Of a stretch of 16,132 nt of DNA, positions 1 through 8,479 are shown piece by piece. The stretch comes from Bacteroidota bacterium (GTDB lineage Bacteria > Bacteroidota > Bacteroidia > Bacteroidales > UBA1556). The notes under the pieces are model-generated. The model made no database searches and was not told the DNA's origin. It saw nothing but the letters and a program-made list of their open reading frames with translations. The position numbers and the translations under genes were made by a program. The first letter of the stretch is position 1, and the number at the start of each line of letters is the position of its first letter. The stretch covers positions 1 through 16,132 of the forward strand of contig QNXT01000035.1 of NCBI GenBank assembly GCA_003973505.1, given 5' to 3'.

Positions 1-135
1 CTGTGTTTCGGTAAAATCGCGACATGTTTGCGCAATCATTCGTTGCTCTTCGTTGAATTCCTCAGGGATAAAAATATCGGCAGCAGATGATTCCTTAATT
101 AGAAATTCTCCACCTTTTAATGCGTTATTTGACAT
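1..135 (-). CDS. fadE: Acyl-CoA dehydrogenase, N-terminal fragment (cut by window edge)
   Basis: The first 45 codons are visible, starting from the ATG at 135-133 and reading MSNNALKGGEFL, then IFIPEEFNEEQRMIAQTCRD; the rest lies left of base 1. The opening (KGG-F-L, then a P-E-x-F-x-x-E segment followed by a helix with MIA-T-x-x-F) resembles the N-terminus of the long acyl-CoA dehydrogenases of the Bacillus FadE type. These FAD enzymes oxidise acyl-CoA to trans-2-enoyl-CoA, the first step of beta-oxidation. The gene lies 35 bp after fadA on the same strand, so it is probably the last or a late gene of the marR-fadN-fadA unit. The catalytic domain is not in the window, so the assignment rests on the N-terminus and the gene order. 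Confidence 0.78.
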   Translation of the reverse strand, partial: MSNNALKGGEFLIKESSAADIFIPEEFNEEQRMIAQTCRDFTETQ

Positions 136-170
136 AGTTTTTGTGTTTTATGATTTGTGTTATGTGTTTT

Positions 171-1343
171 TTATAATAATTCGAAAATACCGGCAGCTCC
201 TTGTCCTGAACCAATACACATGGTAACCATACCATATTTCTTATCACGACGACGAAGTTCGTTCAATACCTGCACGGTAAGCTTTGCTCCGGTAGCTCCC
301 AATGGATGTCCCAATGCAATGGCTCCTCCATTTACATTTACTTTCTCAGGGTCTAATCCCAATTCGTTGATTACCGCCAATGATTGAGAAGCAAAAGCCT
401 CATTCAATTCAATAAGGTCGATATCTTCCAATTTCATTCCGGAATGTTTCAACACTTTTGGAATGGCAGCAATAGGTCCAACACCCATTTTATAAGGCTC
501 AACACCTGCCACTTGATAATCTACCAAGCGTGCAATGGGTTTCAAATTATACTTCTTCAAAGCTTCCTCAGAAACCACCAATACAAAGGCTGCTCCATCC
601 GACATTTGCGATGAGTTACCTGCCGTAGAAAGTCCGTCAGCAGCAAAAGCAGGACGCAGTTTGGCTAAACCTTTGGCTGTAGTTCCTCTACGAGGACCTT
701 CATCGGTATCAAATACTTTCTCGCGGGTTTTCATTTTGCCATCCTCAAAATAATTCTCTTTTACGGTAATAGGCACAATCTGATCTTTGAAATATCCATT
801 ATCAATGGCATTGATGGCTTTTTCCACTGACTTAGCTGCAAACTCATCCAATTCTTCACGCTTTTGTTTATACTCACGCGATACCATTTCCGATGTTAAT
901 CCCATGCTCAAATACCATTTTGGATTATTCTTAGCAATATCAGGATTGGGAACTACACGCCAGCCACCCATGCTAATCATCGACATGGTTTCGGCACCAC
1001 CGGCAATAATCATATCGGCCAATCCCGCTTTAATTTTTGCAGTAGCAATGGCAATGGATTCCAATCCACTGGCACAATAACGGTTAATGGTAGAGCCCGG
1101 AACCTCCACAGTATCCATGGACATTAGGGAAAGCATTCGTCCCATATTGAAACCCGATTCGGCCTCTGGGAATGCATTTCCAACTACAATATCATCTATT
1201 TTTTCTTTCTCTATTTGAGGAAAGTCGTTCATTAAATGGCGAATCACTGTTGCAGCAATATCATCGGGACGTGTAAAACGTAAACTTCCTTTGGGAGCTT
1301 TCCCGATTGCTGAGCGATATCCGCCTACTATATATGCGTTCAT
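171..1343 (-). CDS. fadA: Acetyl-CoA acyltransferase (3-ketoacyl-CoA thiolase)
   Basis: This 390-residue protein has normal thiolase length. The nucleophilic cysteine is Cys90 in [11 protein letters not shown]. The catalytic histidine is His346 in [16 protein letters not shown]. The second cysteine is Cys376 in [11 protein letters not shown], where many thiolases have CIGGGQG. The enzyme cleaves 3-ketoacyl-CoA with CoA to acetyl-CoA and a shortened acyl-CoA, the last step of the beta-oxidation cycle, in the cytoplasm. It starts 25 bp after the stop of the fadN-like gene and ends 35 bp before the acyl-CoA dehydrogenase, consistent with one transcript. A biosynthetic acetoacetyl-CoA thiolase has the same fold and motifs, but the neighbours strongly favour the degradative role. 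No promoter-like box is visible in the short gap upstream. Confidence 0.95.
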   Translation of the reverse strand: MNAYIVGGYRSAIGKAPKGSLRFTRPDDIAATVIRHLMNDFPQIEKEKIDDIVVGNAFPEAESGFNMGRMLSLMSMDTVEVPGSTINRYCASGLESIAIATAKIKAGLADMIIAGGAETMSMISMGGWRVVPNPDIAKNNPKWYLSMGLTSEMVSREYKQKREELDEFAAKSVEKAINAIDNGYFKDQIVPITVKENYFEDGKMKTREKVFDTDEGPRRGTTAKGLAKLRPAFAADGLSTAGNSSQMSDGAAFVLVVSEEALKKYNLKPIARLVDYQVAGVEPYKMGVGPIAAIPKVLKHSGMKLEDIDLIELNEAFASQSLAVINELGLDPEKVNVNGGAIALGHPLGATGAKLTVQVLNELRRRDKKYGMVTMCIGSGQGAAGIFELL

Positions 1344-1368
1344 TTTCTTAAATTTTCGTGGTTAGTAA

Positions 1369-3771
1369 TTAGTTTCTTAGAATTTTACCTTTGGTAATTA
1401 AACTCTGTATGCGCTCTAAAGTTTTACGCTGCATGCATAATTCCAAAAAGGCTTTTCGCTCCAAGTTGAGCAGATATTGCTCCGATACTTCGGTCAAAGG
1501 ACTTGAGATTTCGGCACCAGCCATCACCCAGCCCAGTTTTTCGGCAATCAGTTTATCATGTTCCGACATATAATGTCCTTCGGTAAATCCATCAGCACCC
1601 ACATATACAAGTCCCATGGCCTCATTACCTAAGACTTTAATATCGTTGCGAGGTGCAGGTTGTGAGTATCCTTTTTCGTACATCTGCAAGGCAACTTGCT
1701 TAGCATAAGCCAACTGATGTGCACGGCTCACAATCACTTCATCCTGACCTTTACGTAAATAACCAAGATCAAATGCTTCGTAAGCCGAAGTAGAAACTTT
1801 AGCCTGACCAATGCTCAAATAGCGATTCAAGAAACGGTTGGTACGAACATCACCATCAACAAGCTCATCGCTTAAGCGAAGGGCAAACTCCTTGGTTCCT
1901 CCTCCACCAGGTATTAATCCAACACCAAACTCAACCAATCCCATATAGGTTTCGGCATGAGCAATTACCTTATCACTATGCATGCAAATTTCGCATCCAC
2001 CACCCAAAGCCATTCCATGAGGAGCAGCAATTACCGGAATGGAAGAATAGCGTAAACGCATGGTGGTTTTTTGGAACCATTGCACAGCCATATCCAAATC
2101 TTCCCATTCTTGCTCGATGGCCAACATATAAATCATACCCACATTGGCACCAGCCGAAAAATGATCGCCTTCGTTTGAAATAACCAAGGCTTTATAATCT
2201 TTCTCAGCCATATCCACAGCCATATTCAATCCCTGCAACACATCTTGGCCAATGGTATTCATTTTAGTATGAAATTCCACATTCAAAACACCATCACCCA
2301 AATCGAAAATAGTAACACCCGTATTTTCCCATAACACATTGGTTGGGCGTAATAATTCGAGTGATAGTTTATTCTCTTGGCCAGGAATTACTTTATAAGA
2401 TTTGCTTGCCAAATCGTAATAATGCTTCAATCCGTTTTCTATTTTATAGAAACTTTTGGCTCCGGACTCCAACATATCATAAACCCATTGTGCAGGTTTA
2501 TAATTCATTTCTTCCATAGCCTTTACGGTATCTTCTACTCCAACAGCATCCCATGTTACAAAGGGACCGAGCTTCCAACCAAAACCGGCTTTCAAAGCAT
2601 CATCTACTTTATAAATATCTTCGGTAATCTCAGGAATACGATTGGAAACAAATTGGAAAAGACTATAGAAAGAGTCGCGGTAGAAATCGCCCTCTTTACC
2701 TTTGGCTGCCATAAAAATAGGCATACGCTTGGCAACATCATCAATCCCCTTTGTTTGCTCAAACACCTTGAACTTTGGTTTTGGGTCTTCTTTGTATTCC
2801 AAAGTATTGAAATCGAGGGTTAAAAATTTCTTTTTACCATCAACAACCTCTTTTTTATAGAAACCTTGTTTGGTTTTTGAACCCAACCAATTATTATCCA
2901 ACATTTTTTGTAGATAATCAGGAATAGCAAAACTTTCGTTTGCTTCATCATTGGTGGTTTCCTTAATATTATTAGCCACGTGAACCAAAGTATCTAATCC
3001 CACCACATCGGCAGTACGGAAAGTAGCCGATTTGGCTCGTCCAATGATTGGACCGGTGAGTTTATCAATCTCTGTAATGGTCAAACCATACTTCTTCACA
3101 TTATTAAATAAGGACATAATGGAGAAAGTTCCAATACGGTTGGCAATAAAAGCAGGCGTATCTTTTGTTAAAACCGCTGTTTTGCCCAAGAATCTACTCG
3201 AATAATCGGTTAAGAAATCCAGCACCTCTTGATCTGTTTTGGAAGAAGGAATGATTTCGAATAGCTCCAAATATCTTGGAGGATTAAAAAAGTGCGTTCC
3301 ACAGAAATGTTTTTGGAAATCCTCACTACGACCTTCAATCATTGCTTCAATGGAAATTCCGGAAGTATTGGTTGTAATAAGAGAACCTTTTTTGCGGTAT
3401 TTATCGACATTTCCGAGAACCATTTTTTTGATATCAAGGCGTTCGACCACTACCTCTATTACCCAATCATAGTCTTTGATTTTTTTCAAATCATCGTCGA
3501 AATTACCTGTAGTAATACGTTTGGCAAACGACTGATGATAAATTGGACTGGGCTTGGATTTTAGTGTTGCTTTTAAAGAATCGTTCACAATACGATTGCG
3601 AACCACTTTGTCTTTTAGAGTAAGACCTTTCTTTTCTTCGGCTTCGGTGAGTTCTTTAGGGACAATATCGATTAGAAGTACTTCCACTCCGATATTTGCA
3701 AAATGACAAGCAATGCCTGACCCCATAACTCCGGAACCTAAGACAGCTACCTTTTTAATGTTTCTATTCAT
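1369..3771 (-). CDS. fadN: 3-hydroxyacyl-CoA dehydrogenase / enoyl-CoA hydratase, FadN type
   Basis: This 800-residue bifunctional beta-oxidation enzyme has the dehydrogenase first and the hydratase last, the reverse of Escherichia coli FadB and the same as Bacillus FadN. The NAD site is the glycine-rich GSGVMG at residues 12-17 with Asp35 at the end of the second strand. Dehydrogenase catalytic residues fit Ser137 (NTSG), His160 (GTHFFNPP), Glu172 and Asn211 (AFIANRIG). The hydratase part begins near residue 485: FSAGAN at 538-543 forms the oxyanion region. Glu594 (GGGCE) and Glu614 (GLVEFG) are 20 apart, as in the two catalytic glutamates of crotonases, so both activities look intact. It would hydrate enoyl-CoA and oxidise the product to 3-ketoacyl-CoA, the thiolase substrate. 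It lies 34 bp after marR and 25 bp before fadA. Confidence 0.93.
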   Translation of the reverse strand: MNRNIKKVAVLGSGVMGSGIACHFANIGVEVLLIDIVPKELTEAEEKKGLTLKDKVVRNRIVNDSLKATLKSKPSPIYHQSFAKRITTGNFDDDLKKIKDYDWVIEVVVERLDIKKMVLGNVDKYRKKGSLITTNTSGISIEAMIEGRSEDFQKHFCGTHFFNPPRYLELFEIIPSSKTDQEVLDFLTDYSSRFLGKTAVLTKDTPAFIANRIGTFSIMSLFNNVKKYGLTITEIDKLTGPIIGRAKSATFRTADVVGLDTLVHVANNIKETTNDEANESFAIPDYLQKMLDNNWLGSKTKQGFYKKEVVDGKKKFLTLDFNTLEYKEDPKPKFKVFEQTKGIDDVAKRMPIFMAAKGKEGDFYRDSFYSLFQFVSNRIPEITEDIYKVDDALKAGFGWKLGPFVTWDAVGVEDTVKAMEEMNYKPAQWVYDMLESGAKSFYKIENGLKHYYDLASKSYKVIPGQENKLSLELLRPTNVLWENTGVTIFDLGDGVLNVEFHTKMNTIGQDVLQGLNMAVDMAEKDYKALVISNEGDHFSAGANVGMIYMLAIEQEWEDLDMAVQWFQKTTMRLRYSSIPVIAAPHGMALGGGCEICMHSDKVIAHAETYMGLVEFGVGLIPGGGGTKEFALRLSDELVDGDVRTNRFLNRYLSIGQAKVSTSAYEAFDLGYLRKGQDEVIVSRAHQLAYAKQVALQMYEKGYSQPAPRNDIKVLGNEAMGLVYVGADGFTEGHYMSEHDKLIAEKLGWVMAGAEISSPLTEVSEQYLLNLERKAFLELCMQRKTLERIQSLITKGKILRN

Positions 3772-3805
3772 TTTTATCTTGTGTTTATGCCCTGTGTTGA
3801 GGCGG

Positions 3806-4249
3806 TTATTTATTTTGTGTTTTTTTCAATATTTCATCTGATAATTGCTCAATCATATCACTCACCCGTGCAAAAGCTTCATAATCTTCTCTTGAAACCA
3901 CTTCAACTAGTCTATCATTAAAATCTAAAACCGTTGCTTTTGCTATTTTCCGTCGCTCCACACCTTTGGGTGTTAAAAATATTCGAGTGATTCGTTTATC
4001 ATTTTCATCTTCTTTTCTGATGATACAACCGTCATCTTCCATTTTTTGAAGAATCCGTGTTAGGCTCGATTTTTTCATGCCCAAAATATTAGCAATCTTC
4101 GAGGGGGAAACACCCTCCCGGGTAGTAAAAATTAAAATATACCCAATGGTTTGTGTTATACCATATTCAGCAGCTATTGCATTATACATTCTACTTAATG
4201 CTAAAGAAGCTGTTCTAATGTGAAGTTCTACTGTATCGTTTAGTTCCAT
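3806..4249 (-). CDS. MarR-family transcriptional regulator of the fad unit
   Basis: With the start at 4249 (MELNDTVELHIRTAS) this is a 147-residue winged-helix protein, the usual MarR size. The recognition region is at about residues 49-75 (SPSKIANILGMKKSSLTRILQKME). The wing is at 77-96, with the typical D-x-R (DKR) and a closing LTPKG. The flanking helices form the dimer interface. The frame is open further upstream to an ATG at 4357, but that extension reads through the promoter box and both operator palindromes, so the shorter start is preferred. It is the first gene before fadN (34-bp gap) and probably represses its own unit, being released by a fatty-acid-derived ligand such as an acyl-CoA. 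The ligand is inferred only from the neighbouring genes. Confidence 0.88.
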   Translation of the reverse strand: MELNDTVELHIRTASLALSRMYNAIAAEYGITQTIGYILIFTTREGVSPSKIANILGMKKSSLTRILQKMEDDGCIIRKEDENDKRITRIFLTPKGVERRKIAKATVLDFNDRLVEVVSREDYEAFARVSDMIEQLSDEILKKTQNK

Positions 4250-4268
4250 ATCTTGATAATGAATTATA

Positions 4269-4314
4269 GTACGCATGCGTACAAAGATAATAAAAATATG
4301 GTACGCATGCGAAC
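4269..4314. promoter_or_regulatory. Pair of palindromic operators, probably for the MarR regulator
   Basis: GTACGCATGCGTAC at 4269-4282 is a perfect 14-bp palindrome. GTACGCATGCGAAC at 4301-4314 is a second copy with one changed base. The copies are 32 bp apart start to start, close to three helical turns, so bound dimers would sit on the same face of the DNA. The first covers the expected transcription start of marR and touches the TATCTTTG box. The second lies where the -33 element would be. This geometry suggests repression of the marR-fad unit by its own regulator. I found no further copy of the full palindrome in the window. Binding is inferred. Confidence 0.8.
4282..4289 (-). promoter_or_regulatory. 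-7 box of the marR-fad unit promoter
   Basis: On the minus strand this reads TATCTTTG, an exact match to the Bacteroidota TAnnTTTG element. A weak -33 candidate (TTC within the second palindrome, 4311-4313) is 21 bp upstream. The implied start near 4276 gives a leader of about 25-30 nt to the ATG at 4249. This supports the short marR start and places both operators within the promoter. Confidence 0.72.
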
Positions 4315-4421
4315 TATTTTTAATAAATCTATATTTTTTACTAATTAATATATACATGACTGATTTACTGTTTTTTAAGCAAAATACTTTTGAAAAATAT
4401 TAAAGCGTAGCGTTTTTTATT

Positions 4422-4429
4422 TACTTTTG
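4422..4429 (+). promoter_or_regulatory. Candidate -7 box for the LplT-like transporter
   Basis: TACTTTTG matches TAnnTTTG and lies 21 bp before the ATG at 4451. A second identical box is at 4385-4392. Neither has a convincing TTG at the -33 distance, so the choice between them is open. The paired palindromes are more than 100 bp upstream of this box, so control of the transporter by the MarR protein is possible but less direct than for marR itself. Confidence 0.38.
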
Positions 4430-4450
4430 AATTGAATAAAAAAAATATTT

Positions 4451-5746
4451 ATGAGCGAAAAAAAGAACCCTTGGCTTCCATTATTTCTGACTAATTTCTT
4501 AAGTGTATTAAATGATAATATCATTAAATACTTAGTGATTTTTGTGGGTGTTGGATGGATATCTATTGAATATCAGCCTTATGTTGTGCCTATAGCATCA
4601 GCCATGTTGGTTTTACCATTTATTCTTTTTTCTCCTTTAGCAGGTCGCTATGCAAAGATTTATAAAAAGAAGAAAATTATGATTTGGGGGAAATTTGCAG
4701 AAATCCCAATTATGATTGTTGCCATTATTGGTTTTATTTTTCAATCCTTGCCTGTGGTCATGACCGCAGTATTATTAATGGGCTTACAAAGCACCATGTT
4801 TTCACCTGCAAAGTATGGTTTGATTCGTGATATTCGAGGAAATGAAGGAATTTCGTTTGGTACAGGAATGATGGAAATGCTCACTTTTGTTGGAGTATTA
4901 TTAGGTACTGTATTTTCTGGCAAGCTGGCTAATTTCTTAAAAGAGGATTATAATATAAGTGTGCTATCTGCCGTATTATTGTCTGTAGCACTGCTGGGTT
5001 GGATAACAGCCAAAATGATTAAAGCCGACGAATCTCCTGTAATTGAAAGTAATCATGATACATTGAACCCAGTTTCCTTTATTTATAAACAATATCGTGT
5101 TTCCAAGCATTTTCCAGGTGTAAACGATGCCATTTTTGGGCTATCGCTTTTTTGGTTAATTGGCGCAACGATTCAGTACGATATTACCGACCATGCTCGG
5201 TACATTTTTGGCTTAGACGATTTGAATACAGGTATTATCATGTCCATAGCAGCTATTGGTATTGCTGTAGGAGCCATCTTAACAGGTTGGCTGTCGGGCA
5301 AGCATGTGCATTTAGGTTATGTCATTGTGGGAAGCTTGGGTTTGGGACTTAGTATGTTTTTAATTATGATTCTTAACCCTGCTAAAGATCTGTTTATTGC
5401 CTTGATTTTCTTAGGTGCTTTCTTTGCAGGTTTTTTCAAAATCCCACTAAACTCCTATATACAAGATGCTGTGCAAGGACGTAAACTCGGTGATATATTA
5501 GGCTATCTAAATATTATGGTTTTTACGTTTATTCTTTTATCTGCAGCCATCTATGCTTTATTTAATTATATGACTGCTAGCACCATTATTGTTAATAACG
5601 AAGAAAAAGAAGTTGTTGACACACTTTTAGTATTTGGGTTTATCGGCCTCATTTCGTTTGGAACAGGTGTCTATTACTACTTTAAAGTTAAAGGTGCAAA
5701 AGAAGACTTTCACAATATATTAAAAGGTAAGCTAGGGAGAGAATAA
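4451..5746 (+). CDS. Major facilitator transporter, LplT-like (probable lysophospholipid transporter)
   Basis: This is a 431-residue inner-membrane protein made almost wholly of hydrophobic helices, fitting a 12-helix major facilitator. Several segments resemble LplT and the transporter half of Aas-type proteins: FLSVLNDNIIKYLVIF near the N-terminus, LFSPLAGRYAK after helix 2, and MFSPAKYGLIRDI at about residues 116-128. GMMEMLTFVGVLLGT follows, matching the GLMEx-T-x-A-x-LLG region of LplT. LplT flips lysophospholipids across the inner membrane for re-acylation; no acyltransferase domain is fused here. The gene is divergent from the marR-fad unit, so it could supply lysolipids or acyl chains to the same physiology, but substrate and co-regulation are inference. 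The nearest alternative is an uncharacterised major facilitator of the same subfamily. Confidence 0.75.
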   Translation: MSEKKNPWLPLFLTNFLSVLNDNIIKYLVIFVGVGWISIEYQPYVVPIASAMLVLPFILFSPLAGRYAKIYKKKKIMIWGKFAEIPIMIVAIIGFIFQSLPVVMTAVLLMGLQSTMFSPAKYGLIRDIRGNEGISFGTGMMEMLTFVGVLLGTVFSGKLANFLKEDYNISVLSAVLLSVALLGWITAKMIKADESPVIESNHDTLNPVSFIYKQYRVSKHFPGVNDAIFGLSLFWLIGATIQYDITDHARYIFGLDDLNTGIIMSIAAIGIAVGAILTGWLSGKHVHLGYVIVGSLGLGLSMFLIMILNPAKDLFIALIFLGAFFAGFFKIPLNSYIQDAVQGRKLGDILGYLNIMVFTFILLSAAIYALFNYMTASTIIVNNEEKEVVDTLLVFGFIGLISFGTGVYYYFKVKGAKEDFHNILKGKLGRE

Positions 5747-5778
5747 GATTAGCATTTTCCCAAAACAGATAAATCCTG

Positions 5779-6813
5779 CTAACTAAAATCCGACTCTTTT
5801 AATTGGGAGAACTTTGATTTACGCAGTAAAAAGTGCTCGAACACTAGATTTTTTTGATACACTTTCGAAACCTTTTTTTGGACATTATGTTTTCGTTTTT
5901 TACGTAAGTCGGAAAGATGGGCATAAAAATACATATGTGCTCTAAATACCGCAATGGAATCTCCAATATGGCCTTCTGTTAAGAAACGCACAGCAGCAAC
6001 ACCATCCAATACCAATCGTGCAATAAATGTTTTTACCACTCGATTCTTTGGTAAATTTTTGAATAATAAAGCAAAGTTATTTCTAAAATTCAAATAGGTC
6101 TTGCGAGCAGTTCCCTTAGGTAATGTACCACCTCCAACATGATAAATCATTGCATTAGGCACATACATTATTTTATAGCCATGGTTTTTAAATCGCCAAC
6201 AAAGGTCAATTTCCTCCATGTGAGCAAAAAAATCTTCGTCCAAGCCACCTATTTCCCAAAACTTCTCGGCTCGCACAAACATAGCTGCTCCTGAAGCCCA
6301 AAAGATTTCTTTTATCTCATCATATTGCCCTAAATCTTTTTCCAAATGTCCAAACACACGTCCCTGACAAAATGGATAGCCATACTTATCAATAAAGCCT
6401 CCGGCAGCGCCGGCATATTCAAACTCATCTTTTTGATAATAGGCTAAAAGCTTCGGCTGTGCCGCCGCAATCGTTTTATCATTGTCCATTACTTCTATTA
6501 CAGGCATCACCCAATTGGGAGTTACCTCAATATCAGAATTCAATAATACATAATACTCTGCATCAACCAATGCCAAGGCATCATTATAACCTTTAGCATA
6601 GCCACCATTTTCTTTATTTATTATTATACGAAGTTCCGGGTAATGCTCTTTCAGAAAAGCAACAGAATCATCTTTGGAATCATTGTCAGCAATAATCACC
6701 TCAGCACCTTCACTGTACTTAACAACCGATGGAAGAAATTTTTCAAGAAACTTTCTGCCATTCCAATTGAGTATAACTACTGCTACTTTGATATTTGATT
6801 TCTGCGAGTTCAC
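5779..6813 (-). CDS. Glycosyltransferase family 2 (rhamnosyltransferase-like)
   Basis: This 344-residue GT-A fold enzyme has the nucleotide-sugar binding start at residues 10-18 (VAVVILNWNG) and ADNDSKDDS at 42-50. ENGGYAKGYNDAL is at 68-80. The metal-binding D-x-D-type motif NSDIE is at 92-96. An acidic catalytic-base region, FFAHMEEIDLCWR, is at 195-207. YHVGGGTL follows at about 224-231. This order is typical of WbbL-like inverting transferases that add sugars such as rhamnose to cell-surface polysaccharide. There is no obvious membrane segment; the basic C-terminus (KKRKHNVQKKVSK) may associate with the membrane. The donor sugar cannot be read from the sequence. It converges with the transporter, and no other polysaccharide genes are visible, so it is not in a recognisable glycan cluster. 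Confidence 0.9.
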   Translation of the reverse strand: MNSQKSNIKVAVVILNWNGRKFLEKFLPSVVKYSEGAEVIIADNDSKDDSVAFLKEHYPELRIIINKENGGYAKGYNDALALVDAEYYVLLNSDIEVTPNWVMPVIEVMDNDKTIAAAQPKLLAYYQKDEFEYAGAAGGFIDKYGYPFCQGRVFGHLEKDLGQYDEIKEIFWASGAAMFVRAEKFWEIGGLDEDFFAHMEEIDLCWRFKNHGYKIMYVPNAMIYHVGGGTLPKGTARKTYLNFRNNFALLFKNLPKNRVVKTFIARLVLDGVAAVRFLTEGHIGDSIAVFRAHMYFYAHLSDLRKKRKHNVQKKVSKVYQKNLVFEHFLLRKSKFSQLKESDFS

Positions 6814-6836
6814 TAAACAATAATTTTTAAGAGCGC

Positions 6837-6844
6837 CAAAAGTA
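6837..6844 (-). promoter_or_regulatory. Candidate -7 box for the glycosyltransferase gene
   Basis: On the minus strand TACTTTTG matches TAnnTTTG, 23 bp before the start codon at 6813, in the 56-bp gap after the GWxTD gene. No clear TTG is found at the -33 position. It suggests that the glycosyltransferase may have its own promoter as well as, or instead of, read-through from the upstream gene. Confidence 0.4.
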
Positions 6845-6869
6845 CATAAATAAGCATCGAGTTTTAGAA

Positions 6870-8336
6870 TTATCTTGGCTGCTCATAATACTCATTATAG
6901 CGCGTACCCCATTCGTCAACTTCTCGTCCTGTTTGATCAATGGATTTATAACCCGAATCGCGCTTGCGTAATTGTAAACGCCAGTTATAATTGTTCATTT
7001 CACCAATGGCATTCGAATGCAATAATTTAAAATCGTTGGTTGCTAAATCGGTGTCATAAAAAACAAACTTCACATTACTTTGCCCTTTAATTCCATAGTA
7101 ATGCCATATTTCGTAGGGATAGGTAGCCGGCTCGTGGTATTCTTTCATAATGCTATTTGGCTGACCATATTTCAAATATACAATTCCCCGATCGGTTTCA
7201 TAACCTTTTTTAATGGATGTCTTAAATTCCCTATTCACGCGCATCACTTCCACCATATAGGCTATAAATGGTTTTGAAGGCTCCAAAGGATTTCGTTTTT
7301 GCCAAAAGTTATATATGTATTGCTGCAAAAGATGATCATCACCCTGCTTTATAATGTATTTCGCAAACTCAACTTCTTCGGTTGATGATATTGGACGCAT
7401 CGATTTAATAATATCTATTAAGGTATCTCTACCCGTAATAAGCTCGGCAAAAGTATTGATGATGTTTATAGACGACACATCCGTTTCATCCATCTTAATA
7501 TGCTGATTTTCTTTTTGAAAGAAGTAATCTTTTTGAACAATCGTACTTAAGCTTTTATCAATCAATTCAATGGTAAAAACATAATTACCCGTTGGGAGGG
7601 TTGAAACATCAAACTGACCTAAAATAGCATCCACCGATTGGGCTTTTCGCCTTTCAAAACGTTTGTATCTTGGAAGAACCTGATTTGTTTCAAAACTACT
7701 TATATAATAATTCAGAATATAAGGCTCACCCACTCCTGTACTTAAATCGACATGGTATAATTCTGCATAAAAGGTAAAAATACTATCTCGTTCCGAAAAG
7801 AAATTATAAATATTTGGGATAAAATCGAAACCTGAATGGCTTGCATTTCCCGCTTTTTCAGTTTCGGAAAAACTTTGAACGGCTTCTATGCTCGAAATAC
7901 TTGCAGCCGTATCGGGTATGGCAATGCTGATGTTAGTCATTATATAATCTGCATCCAATGTGTCGTTCATATCATCCATCTTAATCTTTAGAATATAATC
8001 GCCATTTGGAATTGCAAAACGTTGGGCATTCATAAATTCTATTTGCATGCCACTGGAATCTTTCACCTCTTTACTCTTAATAATTTTCTTCGAAAAACTA
8101 ACAATTTGGCTATCCTTTTCAAAAATCAAAGTAAGCTCCACTTCGGCTTGAAAAAGTTTATTCGGACTCTTTTTCCATTCAACAGTGCGTCCATCAATAC
8201 TCACATAGGTTTCGATATAGGGTCCATCTTTAGGAGAATAGAAAATGTTATATCCTAAATACGCTCTTGTGTTTTGCGCACTTAAAGATTGAACACTAAA
8301 GAAAATTGCCAAAAAAACAAAGAAAAGCCGCTTCAT
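6870..8336 (-). CDS. Secreted GWxTD-domain protein
   Basis: This 488-residue protein has a clear Sec signal peptide (MKRLFFVFLAIFFSVQSLSA, cut before Q or N near residue 21). Long beta-rich regions follow, as in two or more immunoglobulin-like repeats, with phrases such as IPNGDYILKIKMDD and LPTGNYVFTIELID. The C-terminal GWxTD-type domain begins at residues 378-382 as GYETD, followed by RGIVYLKYGQPNSI and the aromatic YPYEIWHYY. The family is found mainly in Bacteroidota and relatives and its biochemical role is not known to me. The signal peptide places it in the periplasm or outer membrane; there is no lipobox cysteine. It has a strong promoter match upstream. The tryptophan of the GWxTD name is tyrosine here, a mild deviation. 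Confidence 0.85.
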   Translation of the reverse strand: MKRLFFVFLAIFFSVQSLSAQNTRAYLGYNIFYSPKDGPYIETYVSIDGRTVEWKKSPNKLFQAEVELTLIFEKDSQIVSFSKKIIKSKEVKDSSGMQIEFMNAQRFAIPNGDYILKIKMDDMNDTLDADYIMTNISIAIPDTAASISSIEAVQSFSETEKAGNASHSGFDFIPNIYNFFSERDSIFTFYAELYHVDLSTGVGEPYILNYYISSFETNQVLPRYKRFERRKAQSVDAILGQFDVSTLPTGNYVFTIELIDKSLSTIVQKDYFFQKENQHIKMDETDVSSINIINTFAELITGRDTLIDIIKSMRPISSTEEVEFAKYIIKQGDDHLLQQYIYNFWQKRNPLEPSKPFIAYMVEVMRVNREFKTSIKKGYETDRGIVYLKYGQPNSIMKEYHEPATYPYEIWHYYGIKGQSNVKFVFYDTDLATNDFKLLHSNAIGEMNNYNWRLQLRKRDSGYKSIDQTGREVDEWGTRYNEYYEQPR

Positions 8337-8439
8337 ATATTTATTATTTCGTTAAGAGGTAATGCTTTACATACCGTTAAAATGATGTTTTTAAAATCCT
8401 GTCAATATTAAATACTAATATAACATGGAATTATTTATG

Positions 8440-8470
8440 CAAAGATACTAGGAAACCTTAAACGACACAA
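8440..8470 (-). promoter_or_regulatory. Promoter of the GWxTD gene
   Basis: Minus-strand TATCTTTG at 8440-8447 matches the Bacteroidota -7 box exactly. A TTG at 8468-8470 lies 20 bp further upstream, a plausible -33 element. The implied leader of about 100 nt ends at the ATG at 8336. The repeat array starts only about 10 bp upstream of the -33 element. Confidence 0.72.
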
Positions 8471-8479
8471 TTAAAATAA

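Noticed and set aside
2377..2823. Plus-strand frame of 148 codons
   Set aside because: It lies antisense within the well-supported fadN-like gene and has no recognisable motif; it is a shadow of the codon use on the other strand.
4250..4357. N-terminal extension of the MarR protein to the ATG at 4357
   Set aside because: It would be translated through the TATCTTTG box and both palindromes, and the extra residues are unlike the family. The start at 4249 gives normal MarR length.
5749..5782. Terminator between the convergent transporter and glycosyltransferase genes
   Set aside because: The inverted repeat TTAGCA/TGCTAA has only 6-bp AT-rich arms with a 22-nt loop and no T-run next to the stem; too weak to call.
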